Assembly (NCBI GenBank): GCA_938005465.1
Contig: CALLNU010000019.1
Span: 99,361-163,360 of the forward strand
DNA: 64,000 bases
DNA from: an uncultured Collinsella sp.
Lineage (GTDB): Bacteria; Actinomycetota; Coriobacteriia; Coriobacteriales; Coriobacteriaceae
Direction: 5' to 3'
Part shown: positions 16,214 to 25,562 of the stretch, piece after piece
Position numbering within the stretch: the first letter of the stretch is position 1
How the letters are laid out: the number at the start of each line of letters is the position of its first letter
The notes under the pieces: generated by a model
What the model was told of the DNA's origin: nothing
The model's input: only the letters and a program-made list of their open reading frames with translations
The model's database searches: none
Made by a program: the position numbers and the translations under genes

Positions 16214-17197
16214 TTACAATTGCGGGCGCGGCTTTTTGCGCAAAAAATCGAAGTGAGTCTCACTCAAGATAATCGACAGGAAGATAAGCACGAAGCCGGC
16301 GAGCAGGCGCGAGGTGAGCGCCTCCCCCATCAGCAGCACCGAAAACAACACGCCCGAAGGCGACTCCATCGAAAGGAGCAGTGAGCCCGTCGAAGCCGGG
16401 ACATGCGCCAGGCCGACGTTTTGGATGAGCAGAGCCACGCATGTGCAGCCCACCGAGAGAAACGCCATCACACCGATAAAGTTCGGCGTCCACACGGACA
16501 GAGGCGCCTGGGTCTCGAATAACAGCGACGAAACCAGGCTCAGCACGCCGTTGCCCACAAACATCCAAAACGTGATAACGTTGATGTCCATTTTGCGACC
16601 GTACTTGGCGGTCACCGCCATCTGGATGGCGAAGAAGACCGCGCCTGCCAGCGTAATGACGTCACCGATGTTGAACTCGACGCTATCGAGCGCCACCAAG
16701 CCAATGCCCGCCAAGCACAGCAGTGCCGCGCCCAGGTTATAGCGGGTGAGTTTTTCTCCGCTCAGAAAATAGCTCGCGAACGGCACGAGGATGCAATACG
16801 TGCCCGTCAAAAAAGCATTCTTGCCCGCCGTAGTATATGCCAGACCGACCGTCTGCAACGCATAGGCCGCCCACATGAGCACGCCCATACTCAGGCCAAC
16901 GATCAGATTGCGAGCGTTGAAATGTGCAGTGATGCGCTTGTGGAAGACGGCAAACATGACCAACGCTGCAGGCAGAAAGCGTACATAGAGCAGCTCGAAC
17001 ACCGGAATGGTGCCGAGTGCGTCCTTCATAGTGGTAAAGGAGTATCCCCAGATGACCGCCACCGAAAGTAGCAAAACTTTCCAGAACAGCGGGGAGCGTG
17101 CGCCGGCGCCCCTGGGAATACCGCCCGCGCCCAAATCCTCACGGGCCACAGGGCTATCGGGCATGTTTTCGATTTCGTTGGCAGCGTATTGGGCCAT
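16214..17197 (-). CDS. DMT-superfamily (EamA) permease
   Basis: A 327-residue inner-membrane protein with two EamA repeats and about ten membrane helices, of the drug/metabolite transporter superfamily. Visible blocks are LLLSVAVIWGYSFTTMKDAL in the first repeat, AALLCLAGIGLVALDS at its end, and PASTGSLLLSMESPSGVLFSVLL in the second. Such proteins export amino acids or metabolites. The ATG at 17197 has GAGGA 7 bases before it. It reads towards the M20 gene with a gap of 116 bases, so co-expression is possible. Confidence 0.88.
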   Translation of the reverse strand: MAQYAANEIENMPDSPVAREDLGAGGIPRGAGARSPLFWKVLLLSVAVIWGYSFTTMKDALGTIPVFELLYVRFLPAALVMFAVFHKRITAHFNARNLIVGLSMGVLMWAAYALQTVGLAYTTAGKNAFLTGTYCILVPFASYFLSGEKLTRYNLGAALLCLAGIGLVALDSVEFNIGDVITLAGAVFFAIQMAVTAKYGRKMDINVITFWMFVGNGVLSLVSSLLFETQAPLSVWTPNFIGVMAFLSVGCTCVALLIQNVGLAHVPASTGSLLLSMESPSGVLFSVLLMGEALTSRLLAGFVLIFLSIILSETHFDFLRKKPRPQL

Positions 17198-17397
17198 GGA
17201 ACATCCTCACACTCAATCTGGGCGTGGTGTCCGCACGCGTATGGCTGCGTGCCGCCTCATGGTCAAATAAAAACGGGGCGCACCGGACCCCCGGCACGCC
17301 CCGCTACTGTAGCAACAACCAAGCAGCCCACGCAATCCAGCCCACTAAAGCGTCGGCAGAGTAAACCTCGATGTTTCGTCGATGTCACGCTGTTGCA

Positions 17398-19587
17398 CTA
17401 AATAAGTTTCGTGCTTTCAAGCTTTTCGATGATCCAGTCGTTGGCTTTGATGACCGGGCGGCGGAAGATGACGCCCAGGGCCAGCGACGGAATCAGATAG
17501 CTCGCCAGAATACCCAGCTCAACCCAGTACTCCATATGGTAGGCGCCAGCCATGGCGGCATGCATGGCGTTGATGCCGTGAGTGAACGGCAAGAACGGAT
17601 AGATCGCCTGGAACACAGGGCCGGTCATCTCGATGGGGAACGTGCCGCCCGAACCGCCGACCTGCATGACCAACAGCACGACTGCAAGCGCCTTGCCGAT
17701 ATCGCCAAACGAAACCGTAAGCGTGTAGACGATATTGGAGAACACGAGACTCGCGACCCAGCCCGCTAGCACAAACTGCAGCGGGTTGTCGCACTGAATG
17801 CCAAAGAACAGAATGTCGCCCGCGCACACGAGCGTTGCCTGCAGCAGAGCCAAGCCGCCAAAGAACAGGTAACGACCCAGATAGATCTCGTGCAGGCGCA
17901 CGGGGATGAGCTCGTTGATAAGCTCATCGTCAACCGAGACCTTCATCATGGCCGCCAGTACGATCGAGCCGACCCAGAGCGACAGAATCGTGTAGAACGG
18001 CGCCATGGCCGAACCGTAGTTGCGGATCGGATAGACCGGCTTACGGTCGAGTGCGACAGGGCCGGAAAGCGACACGGCCAGACCCTCGGGATCATTGCCG
18101 ATCATCGTCTTGATCGTGGCTAGATCATCAGACATAAGGGCACCGTCGAGCTCGTCCTTAAACGCGCTGATCTTGCCCGACGCCTCGCCCAGCTGATCGG
18201 AAGCCTTGTTGACCAGCTTTGCAGCCTTAGAGAGGCCCTTTGCCAGCGAACCGGATGCGTCGGTCAGGTCGTCTACGGCACTATCCAGATCGCCCGAAAT
18301 ACCATTCAGTGAATCCAGAACCCCCGAGACGGTCTTCTTGAGCTCTTTGGCCTTGACCGAAAACGTAGAGTCGTAGTCAATCTTGGCGCCCGAGATACCA
18401 GCCTTGGCATCGGCGATGGCCTGATCGACCTCGGCACGCGATTTGTTAACCTCTGCCATACTCTTCGTGAGCGACGTCGCGATATTCGTCAGCTCATTGG
18501 CATTGTTGCGGTACTCCGTTGCGGTTTTATCAAGCTCGGCAGCCGCGTCCTCAAGCCCTGCCTTGAGCTTATCGTTACTCACCTGGCCAGCAAGACTACG
18601 GAGCTCATTCGCCGTGTCATCAATCTCGTCGGCACGTTTATTGAGTGACGCTGCGCCATCGTTGAGCTGAGACACCGTAAGATCGACGTGCTGGTTTGCA
18701 GCGTCGAATGCCTTTGCGAGCTCGGTAGAAACGTTATCGAACGAACCCGCGCTCCCATCAATAGCGGCATCGATCGCATCGCTGGCGGACTTGAGCGCTT
18801 GCTCGGAATCGGCAATACCGCTCTCGGCATGCTGCATGAGCTGCTTCACCGACTCCTCGGTCGATCCGGACTGCTTGAGTATGCCGCCCGCCGACGTCAG
18901 TGAATCGGCCGTGGAGCTCAAAATGCCCGCAAGCGACGTTGCGCTGGCCTGAACGTCCTGCAGGTCCTGGACCGAATCGCCGAGCGTCGAGGACAGGTTG
19001 GCGATAAAGTTGCTGACCTGGTCGGTGCTCATGTAATCGAGCAGGCTGGACACCGTCTTAAGACCGACGCTCGTAATGGTCTCGGTAAAAGATTCGTTAA
19101 CCTGGTTCTGAACGGCGCTCGAACCCTTCTCGGTCACGATCTGCGCGATGGCGTTGGCCTTCTGGTTCTCGTAAAACTCGATATCGGCGTGCTTCACGTC
19201 GGTCGAGAAAAGCGTCATCATGTCAGCGCTAAACGTTTTGGGGATAACGACGGCCGCATAGTACGCACCCGACTTTACGCCCTCGATAGCTTTATCGCGA
19301 TCGTTAAGCACAACCCAATCGAAGCTCTCGTTGCCGCGTAGGGTGGCGGTCACGTTTTCGCCCACGTTAACCTCGACGGGGATCAGATCGCTCTCGTAAC
19401 CCTCATCGGTGTTGACCACGGCGATCTTGAGGTTGCCGGTGTTGCCGTACGGATCCCAGCTGCCGGCGATGTTAAACCACGCGTACAGACACGGCACGAT
19501 AATGAGGCCCATCACGACAACCAAGCCGATTACGGAGCGAGACACGTTTTGGACATCGCGCTTAAACAGATGCAGGATGTTCTTCAT
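17398..19587 (-). CDS. YhgE/Pip-family membrane protein (729 residues)
   Basis: Member of the YhgE/Pip family, related to ABC-2 membrane proteins; characterised relatives serve as phage receptors or in secretion, and the physiological role is generally unknown. One membrane helix near residues 15-37 is followed by the extracellular Pip domain (IAVVNTDEGYES, YYAAVVIPKTFSADM). A long coiled-coil-like region spans about residues 200-470, rich in Ala, Asp and Ser, and five helices form the C-terminal membrane domain (PIRNYGSAMAPFYTILSLWVG onward). The ATG directly follows the TAA of the upstream paralogue with no gap, so the two are translationally coupled. Confidence 0.87.
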   Translation of the reverse strand: MKNILHLFKRDVQNVSRSVIGLVVVMGLIIVPCLYAWFNIAGSWDPYGNTGNLKIAVVNTDEGYESDLIPVEVNVGENVTATLRGNESFDWVVLNDRDKAIEGVKSGAYYAAVVIPKTFSADMMTLFSTDVKHADIEFYENQKANAIAQIVTEKGSSAVQNQVNESFTETITSVGLKTVSSLLDYMSTDQVSNFIANLSSTLGDSVQDLQDVQASATSLAGILSSTADSLTSAGGILKQSGSTEESVKQLMQHAESGIADSEQALKSASDAIDAAIDGSAGSFDNVSTELAKAFDAANQHVDLTVSQLNDGAASLNKRADEIDDTANELRSLAGQVSNDKLKAGLEDAAAELDKTATEYRNNANELTNIATSLTKSMAEVNKSRAEVDQAIADAKAGISGAKIDYDSTFSVKAKELKKTVSGVLDSLNGISGDLDSAVDDLTDASGSLAKGLSKAAKLVNKASDQLGEASGKISAFKDELDGALMSDDLATIKTMIGNDPEGLAVSLSGPVALDRKPVYPIRNYGSAMAPFYTILSLWVGSIVLAAMMKVSVDDELINELIPVRLHEIYLGRYLFFGGLALLQATLVCAGDILFFGIQCDNPLQFVLAGWVASLVFSNIVYTLTVSFGDIGKALAVVLLVMQVGGSGGTFPIEMTGPVFQAIYPFLPFTHGINAMHAAMAGAYHMEYWVELGILASYLIPSLALGVIFRRPVIKANDWIIEKLESTKLI

Positions 19588-22404
19588 TTATGCCTCACCT
19601 CCTTTGGAGTGCTTGCCAAGCGGGGTGGTATCTCCATCATTTGTGGCTGTGCTGTCGCTGCCCTGAGATTTATGGTGCGAGCCTATATGCGGCAAGCGGC
19701 CCGTGGACTGATCGCCACCCTTGGCATCACGCTCGCTGGCGTTGAGGCCAAACATGCGGCGGGCGGCAGGAATGGCGGCCGTGTGCTCGCGCATCTCGCG
19801 ACGCAGGTCCTCATCGGAAAGCGCCGAGATGCGCATCTGGGTATTGAGGCTCGCGCGGATATATTCGATATTGATAAGCCAGCCGCAGATGGCAATAACC
19901 GAGATGATCCAAATGACAAGCAGGATGATCTTGCCGTTATTGTCGATATCGAGAACCGTCGACAGGACAAAGAGCAGGACCTGAACGCCCACCACGGCGG
20001 CAAAACCGCCCTTGATGTAGTACGGGTAGCGATGTTCAAAGGCGACCGCATGATCGAGCAGTTCGCGACGGTAGGAATCGGAATCGAGCACGACGCGCAT
20101 GGCCGTTCGCAAGGAGTAGCGCTCGCGCGGCAGGTCGTTAGACTCGCAAATCATCATACCGGTCGTGGAAAGCTGTTTATCAAAGAGCAGGTTGAGATTG
20201 AGCAGCAGCGGACGCAGCTGCAGGCCGATAAAGAGCGCCACGATCAAGAACACGCCCAGAATGCACAGGTTAAACAGGTAGTTGAACGAATACATGCCGC
20301 CGACCGTCTCACGCAGCAGATTGATGCCATAGGTAAAGGGCAGCAGCGGGTGCAGCCACTGGAAGAAGCCGGGCATCATCTCGATGGGGTACATGCCCGA
20401 CGAACCCGGGATCTGCACGATGACAAGAATGACGCCAATTGCCTTGCCGATATGCTTAAACGTAGTGGACAACGCGTAAATGATGTTGACGTACGTAAAT
20501 GAGATGGCGATGCCGCCCAGCACAAATAGGAGCGGACTGACGCACTGTACACCAATGACAAGATCTCCCACCGTAACGATAATGGCCTGCAACGCGCCCA
20601 GGATCACCAGGAGCAACCAGCGGCCAAAGTAGCCCTGACGCGCGGTAAAGCTGCCAACGCCTTCGCGATCGACCTCGAGCTTGTAAATGGCGATGAGCAC
20701 GTAGCCGCCCACCCAAAGCGCCAGATTGGTGTAGAAAGGAGCAATGCCCGAGCCGAAGCTCTTAACCGGATAGATCGACTTGGAGGTCAGCTCGACCGGA
20801 GATGCCATGAAGTCAGCAACGTCATCGACGTCGACGCCCATCAGGTCGGCCAGCTCGCCCATGGACTCGGAGGTCTGCAGCGCCGCGATGTCGTTGGCGG
20901 CGGTGGCGAGCTTGTCCTGGACCTTGGCAAGCGAGGCGTCGGTCTGGGACAGCGTGGTCTTGGCCTGACCGAGCGTAGCGTTGAGTTGCGAAAGTGTACC
21001 GCGCGCACTTGCAATAGTAGGCGTGAGGCCAGACACGATTCCCGTCAGATCACCCGAGACGGCGGCAAATGAATCAAGCGCGCTCGAGGCCTTCGGCAGC
21101 GCGTTTTGACCCAGGTCCGTCTGGGCCTGGCCAAGGTTGGTCGCACCGGTCTGGATTGCGTTATTGATAGCGTCGCTGGCACCCGAGACAGCCGCGGCGT
21201 CATTCGCCATGGCGCTCGACTGTGCAGACAGACCGTCCTTGATGCTCTGAAGCTTTTCATTCTGCTTGCGGAGCAAATCGATGGTCGATACAATGCGCGC
21301 GTCAATTTCCTTGGAACCTGTCGACGTGTCATTGACGAGAATTTCCAAGTGCCCGATAACGGCCTTATTGTGGTCGATCGTCGCCTGGAGAGACTCGAGC
21401 GAGTTGTCGATGCGGGTGGTCGTAGATGTGATCGTGCCCGTCAGCTTGCCAATCGCAGCGTTCGCGGAGGCTGACGTCTTGGTGAGCGCAAGGCTGCCTT
21501 CCGAGAGCGCCTTGGAGAGCGAGGCGACAGAGTTACCCGCCGTGGCGCGAGCCTCGCCCAGCAGGTCGTTGCCCTGGGAGATCGCCTGCGTCAGCGACGG
21601 CGCCTGACCCTGCAGACCGGCAAGTGCTGCATCTGCCGAGGCAATGGAACCACTCGTCTTATCGATGGCGGCATTCATGTCGTCAATCGAATCGCGCACT
21701 TCGCCCAACGTATCAGAAGCCTCTGATACCGAACCGGCCAACGAATCCTGAGCCTGGGTTGCCTTGTCCTTTAAATCGACTCCGGCATCCTTGGCAATAC
21801 TGGCAACGGTCTCACCCACCGTGGAGACGAACTCCGAGTTAATCTGCTGCTCGATGGTGTTTGCACCGGTGTCGGTAACCTTGGGTGCAATAGCGCTCTT
21901 TTTCTCATTGACGTAGTACGTGAGCTTGGGCTGATGGTAGTTGCCGTCGAGCATCGAAACCAGGTTATCCGAGAAGTTCTTGGGAATCACGATAGCGGCA
22001 TAGTACTCGCCGCTCTCGACGCCCTCCTTGGCATCGGCCGTCGAGTCGACGAACGTCCAGCCCAACTGATGATTCTCCTTGAGCTGGTCGACCACTTTGT
22101 CGCCAGCGTTGAGCTCACCCACCAAGTCGTTTTGGGTGCCTCGATCGTTGTTGGCGATAGCAATCTTGATGCCTTGGGTGTTTCCATACGGATCCCAGTT
22201 TGCCACGATGTTATACCAGGCATACAGCGAGGGAATAACGCACACGCCTAGGGTAACCACCAGGGCGACGGGGTTCACAAGCAGTCGCTTAATGTCGCGC
22301 TTAAAGATCGCAAAGGACACCTTTGCATTGGATAGTTTGCTGCCGAGACTCACGCTTGGACCATCCATCCTGTCGTTAAATCGAATCGTACTATCGACAA
22401 CCAT
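19588..22404 (-). CDS. YhgE/Pip-family membrane protein (about 938 residues)
   Basis: Paralogue of the next gene with the same plan: an N-terminal helix (VALVVTLGVCVIPSLYAWYN), the Pip extracellular domain (IAIANNDRG, YYAAIVIPKNFSDNLVSM), a very long helical stalk, and a C-terminal ABC-2-like bundle (YPVKSFGSGIAPFYTNLALW, PIEMMPGFFQWLHPLLPFTY). It carries an extra C-terminal section of about 170 residues with two more helices and a charged tail (EHTAAIPAARRMFGLNASER) missing from its partner. The start is uncertain: TTG at 22437, ATG at 22404 and ATG at 22368 are in frame, none with a clear ribosome site. The pair may work as a heteromer. Confidence 0.85.
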   Translation of the reverse strand: MVVDSTIRFNDRMDGPSVSLGSKLSNAKVSFAIFKRDIKRLLVNPVALVVTLGVCVIPSLYAWYNIVANWDPYGNTQGIKIAIANNDRGTQNDLVGELNAGDKVVDQLKENHQLGWTFVDSTADAKEGVESGEYYAAIVIPKNFSDNLVSMLDGNYHQPKLTYYVNEKKSAIAPKVTDTGANTIEQQINSEFVSTVGETVASIAKDAGVDLKDKATQAQDSLAGSVSEASDTLGEVRDSIDDMNAAIDKTSGSIASADAALAGLQGQAPSLTQAISQGNDLLGEARATAGNSVASLSKALSEGSLALTKTSASANAAIGKLTGTITSTTTRIDNSLESLQATIDHNKAVIGHLEILVNDTSTGSKEIDARIVSTIDLLRKQNEKLQSIKDGLSAQSSAMANDAAAVSGASDAINNAIQTGATNLGQAQTDLGQNALPKASSALDSFAAVSGDLTGIVSGLTPTIASARGTLSQLNATLGQAKTTLSQTDASLAKVQDKLATAANDIAALQTSESMGELADLMGVDVDDVADFMASPVELTSKSIYPVKSFGSGIAPFYTNLALWVGGYVLIAIYKLEVDREGVGSFTARQGYFGRWLLLVILGALQAIIVTVGDLVIGVQCVSPLLFVLGGIAISFTYVNIIYALSTTFKHIGKAIGVILVIVQIPGSSGMYPIEMMPGFFQWLHPLLPFTYGINLLRETVGGMYSFNYLFNLCILGVFLIVALFIGLQLRPLLLNLNLLFDKQLSTTGMMICESNDLPRERYSLRTAMRVVLDSDSYRRELLDHAVAFEHRYPYYIKGGFAAVVGVQVLLFVLSTVLDIDNNGKIILLVIWIISVIAICGWLINIEYIRASLNTQMRISALSDEDLRREMREHTAAIPAARRMFGLNASERDAKGGDQSTGRLPHIGSHHKSQGSDSTATNDGDTTPLGKHSKGGEA

Positions 22405-22554
22405 TGTACGTAGGCGCTTTAGCGTCTCGGAGCACAATGGTATTGACTTTTGCGGGTAGCAATATACTACGAAGATGAGTTAGCGTACAGTTGTACAGTA
22501 TCCTAAATTTCAGCAGGTCACAAAACCACAACCCGCACAAATTAGCAATTCAAA

Positions 22555-22610
22555 TAGTCATCGGGGACGTTCTTAAACGACTAGTCAAACAAAAACGTCC
22601 CCAATGACTA
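22555..22610. repeat. Palindrome upstream of the YhgE pair
   Basis: Arms of 17 bp (22555-22571 with 22594-22610) match at 16 positions, around a 22-nt loop holding CTAGTC. It is the outermost of a series of palindromes between htpG and the YhgE genes; the 22440-22554 stretch before it holds only the YhgE promoter region. Confidence 0.65.
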
Positions 22611-22648
22611 GTTTGGACCACGGTAACGTCGACGTTTTGGCAATGCCA

Positions 22649-22754
22649 GCGAGCGGGCGCCAGAGCGAACAAATTGGCATGAAAAGAGGACGGCATAGAC
22701 CTTCTGGTCATGCCGTCCTCTTTGAATGACAAGTTGTCGCTCTGGCGCCCGCGC
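22649..22754. repeat. Nested palindrome after htpG
   Basis: Outer arms (22649-22672 with 22734-22754) are complementary apart from one inserted base and flank a perfect 14-bp stem (22683-22696 with 22710-22723, AAAGAGGACGGCAT and its complement), which in turn continues into GACC-TTCT-GGTC. It has the nested plan of the copies at 6692 and 9618 but a different core. It lies about 40 bases after the htpG stop codon. Confidence 0.75.
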
Positions 22755-22767
22755 AGCGTCGACCGGT

Positions 22768-22789
22768 CCGCCGTTCGTTAGAACGGCGG
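22768..22789 (-). terminator. Short hairpin just after htpG
   Basis: A 9-bp perfect stem CCGCCGTTC/GAACGGCGG with a GTTA loop, 6 bases after the htpG stop codon. There is no T-run, so termination probably relies on the larger T-flanked hairpin at 22683-22723. Confidence 0.5.
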
Positions 22790-22795
22790 AACCAA

Positions 22796-24820
22796 TTACA
22801 TTAGTTCACATACAGCTGCGGCGAAGGCAACGGGGTCCTCGGGGAGGATGCCCTCGACCAGCAGGGCCTGGTCATAGAGCAGACCGGAGTACTGCTTGAT
22901 CTTGTCGGCGTCGCCTGCCTTCTGGGCAGAGACAAGCTTGTCAAAGACCGGGTGCTTGGCGTTGAGCTCGAGCACGCGCTGGCTCTTGGGCATGCCGTCG
23001 GGCGCGCCCTCGGGTCCCTTCTGGAGCACCTTCTCCATCTCGAGCGATAGCGGGCCCTCGGTGGTGATGCAAGCGGGGGCATCGGTCAGGCGTGCGGAGA
23101 CGGCAACTTTCTCGACCTTGTCACCGAGTGCCTCCTTCATAGCGCTAAAGAGGTCCTCGTTCTCCTTGGTGGCGTCCTCGGCCTCCTTTTTCTCGTCCTC
23201 GGTCGCCAGGTCAAGATCACCGGTTGCGACGTTCTTGAGCTCCAGGTGACGATCCTCAACCTCGGGCTCGGCGCCATCGGCCACGGCCTTCTCGGCAGCC
23301 TCGCGGGCAGCATCGTCCTCGTAGATCTTGGGCATATCGGCGGCAACGTACTCACGCATAGCCTGGAACGTGAACTCATCCACGTCCTGCGTCAGCAGCA
23401 GCACGTCATAGCCGCGGTCGAGCACGCCCTTTACCACGGGCATCTTGGCCAAGCGCTCACGCGAGTCGCCGGCGGCGTAGTAGATGGCCTTCTGATCCTC
23501 GGGCATGCCCTTGGCATACTCGGCCAGGGTAATCATCTTCTGTTCCTTGGCAGACCAGAACAGCAACAGATCGGCGAGCTCATCGGCCTTCATGCCATAG
23601 CTCGAGTAGATGCCGTACTTAAGACCGCGGCCAAAGTTCTCAAAGAACTTCTCGTAGGCCTCGCGGTCGTTGTCACGCATATCCTCAAGGTCGGCGGTGA
23701 TCTTCTTTTCCACACGCTTGGCGATGGCCTTGAGCTGACGGTTCTGCTGCAGCGTCTCACGCGAGATGTTGAGCGACACATCGGCGGAATCCACGACGCC
23801 GCGGACAAAGTTGTAGTAGTCGGGCAGCAGGTCGTCGCACTTCTCCATAATCAGAACGTTGGAGCTGTAGAGTGCCAGACCCTTCTCGTAATCCTTGCTG
23901 TACAGATCGAACGGCGCGCGGCCCGGCACAAACAGCAGGGCATCGTACTCGAGCGTGCCCTCGGCATGGAAGCTGATGGTGCGCGCAGGATCGTCAAAGT
24001 CGTGGAACGTGGACTTGTAGAACTCGTCGTAGTCCTTCTGCTCGACATCGGAGCTGCGCTTCTTCCAGATCGGTGTCATGGAATTGACGGTCTCGAGCTC
24101 CTGGTAGTCCTCGTACTCGGGCTTGTAATCGTCGCCGGCGTCCTCGGGCTTGGGTTTCTGGCGGCTCTTGGACACCATCATCTGAATCGGGTAGCGCACA
24201 TAGTTGCTGTACTGCTGAATCAGGCTCTTGAGACCCCACTCGGTCAGGAAGCGATCGTAGGTCTCGGCCTCGCCGTCGGCATCGAGCTTCTCGTTCTCGC
24301 GCAGCGTCAGGATGACATCGGTACCGTGCTCGGCGCGCTCACCGTCCTCGATGGTGTAGCCCTCAAGACCGTCGGATTCCCACACATGGGCGACATCCTC
24401 GCCATAGGCGCGGCTGACGACCTTCACATGGCTGGCAACCATAAAGGCAGAGTAGAAGCCCACGCCAAACTGGCCGATGATGTCGACATCGGAGCCCTGC
24501 TGCTCGGCGTTCTCGGTCTTAAACTCCTCGGAGCCGGAATGGGCGATGGTGCCCAGATTGCGCTCGAGCTCCTCGGCGGTCATGCCAATGCCGTTATCCG
24601 AGATGGTAATGGTGCGGGCGTCTTTATCAAAGGAGACGCGAATGGCCAGGTCGCCCTGGTTGATCTTGACGCTCGGATCCTGCAGGCTCTTAAAGTTGAG
24701 CTTGTCGACGGCGTCGCTCGCGTTAGAGATAAGCTCGCGCAGGAAGATTTCCTTATTGGTGTAGATGGAGTTGATCATGAGGTCGAGCAGTTTTTTGCTC
24801 TCGGTCTTAAATTGACGCAT
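22796..24820 (-). CDS. htpG: Hsp90-family chaperone HtpG
   Basis: ATP-dependent cytoplasmic chaperone, 674 residues. The N-terminal GHKL ATPase domain shows the three Bergerat motifs ELISNASDAVDKL, DNGIGMTAEEL and GQFGVGFYSAFMV; the middle domain has the Hsp90 signature (LNISRETLQQNRQL), and a dimerization domain ends the protein. A charged acidic segment (about residues 515-560, AEPEVEDRHLELKN to EDATKENEDLF) is longer than in E. coli HtpG. I looked upstream for a CIRCE operator and saw none. It is flanked on its 3' side by a dense set of palindromes. Confidence 0.96.
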   Translation of the reverse strand: MRQFKTESKKLLDLMINSIYTNKEIFLRELISNASDAVDKLNFKSLQDPSVKINQGDLAIRVSFDKDARTITISDNGIGMTAEELERNLGTIAHSGSEEFKTENAEQQGSDVDIIGQFGVGFYSAFMVASHVKVVSRAYGEDVAHVWESDGLEGYTIEDGERAEHGTDVILTLRENEKLDADGEAETYDRFLTEWGLKSLIQQYSNYVRYPIQMMVSKSRQKPKPEDAGDDYKPEYEDYQELETVNSMTPIWKKRSSDVEQKDYDEFYKSTFHDFDDPARTISFHAEGTLEYDALLFVPGRAPFDLYSKDYEKGLALYSSNVLIMEKCDDLLPDYYNFVRGVVDSADVSLNISRETLQQNRQLKAIAKRVEKKITADLEDMRDNDREAYEKFFENFGRGLKYGIYSSYGMKADELADLLLFWSAKEQKMITLAEYAKGMPEDQKAIYYAAGDSRERLAKMPVVKGVLDRGYDVLLLTQDVDEFTFQAMREYVAADMPKIYEDDAAREAAEKAVADGAEPEVEDRHLELKNVATGDLDLATEDEKKEAEDATKENEDLFSAMKEALGDKVEKVAVSARLTDAPACITTEGPLSLEMEKVLQKGPEGAPDGMPKSQRVLELNAKHPVFDKLVSAQKAGDADKIKQYSGLLYDQALLVEGILPEDPVAFAAAVCELM

Positions 24821-25022
24821 ATGCAGTCCTTTCGCGCTACCCCCGTCCGCAAAAACGGCCCGGTTGCCCGAGCCGCATCGCAGACCTGCTATGTTCAGAC
24901 TTAGATTTTATAACCCATTAGCGCGCATATATACATACGGAATCGAAAAACTGTATGTCTAAGCGCTCCGATGCGCCAATTGCCAAGGAGTGTCCCCGAC
25001 TGCCGGCAGAAAAGGAACGTCC

Positions 25023-25523
25023 CTATCTGCCATCTACGCGCTTGGCCATCCAGACATGGGGCTGGCCCTCGTCTTCGTGATCTACCGGGGCAATTTGCGT
25101 GTAGCCCGCCTTTGCATAGAGCGGCAACACGTATTCCTGCGCATGCAGCTTAATAAGCTTAGCGCCGGCATCGCGTGCACACGAAGCACTGGCCTCGACG
25201 ATCGCACTCGCCAGTCCGCGACGACGCATAGCCGGCAGCACGGCGACGCGCCCCATAATGTAGGCCTCCCCCGCCGCAACGCCTTCGTCCATGTCGCATG
25301 CCGGCAACACCGGGGCCCCTGCGTCAGCCACGCGCTCAAGCTCTTCGGGAAACACGCGCGAGCAACCGGCAAGCTCGCCGTCTACATAGAGCGTCACATG
25401 AATGCAGTTTGGATCCTCGTCGATAGCGTCGAACTCATTCTCGTAGCCCTGCTCGTCCATAAAAACGACGCGGCGCACCAACGCCGCGTCATCAAAGCAT
25501 CCCGTCTTAAGTTGGATATCCAT
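25023..25523 (-). CDS. GNAT-family N-acetyltransferase
   Basis: A 166-residue acetyl-CoA-dependent acetyltransferase of the GNAT fold. The acetyl-CoA loop is visible as GRVAVLPAMRRRGLASAIV, followed by LIKLHAQEYVLPLYAKAGY, as in ElaA/YjcF-like members. The start at 25523 has AAAGGG upstream; a TTG six codons earlier reads through that site. The substrate is unknown. It lies 40 bases downstream of the CpsB-type phosphatase gene on the same strand and may be the last gene of that transcript. Confidence 0.83.
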   Translation of the reverse strand: MDIQLKTGCFDDAALVRRVVFMDEQGYENEFDAIDEDPNCIHVTLYVDGELAGCSRVFPEELERVADAGAPVLPACDMDEGVAAGEAYIMGRVAVLPAMRRRGLASAIVEASASCARDAGAKLIKLHAQEYVLPLYAKAGYTQIAPVDHEDEGQPHVWMAKRVDGR

Positions 25524-25562
25524 GGCTGCCCTTTCATTCAATGCGAACGTTAGGGACAGATA

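Noticed and set aside
24821..24960. CIRCE or HrcA operator before htpG
   Set aside because: No TTAGCACTC-type inverted repeat is present.
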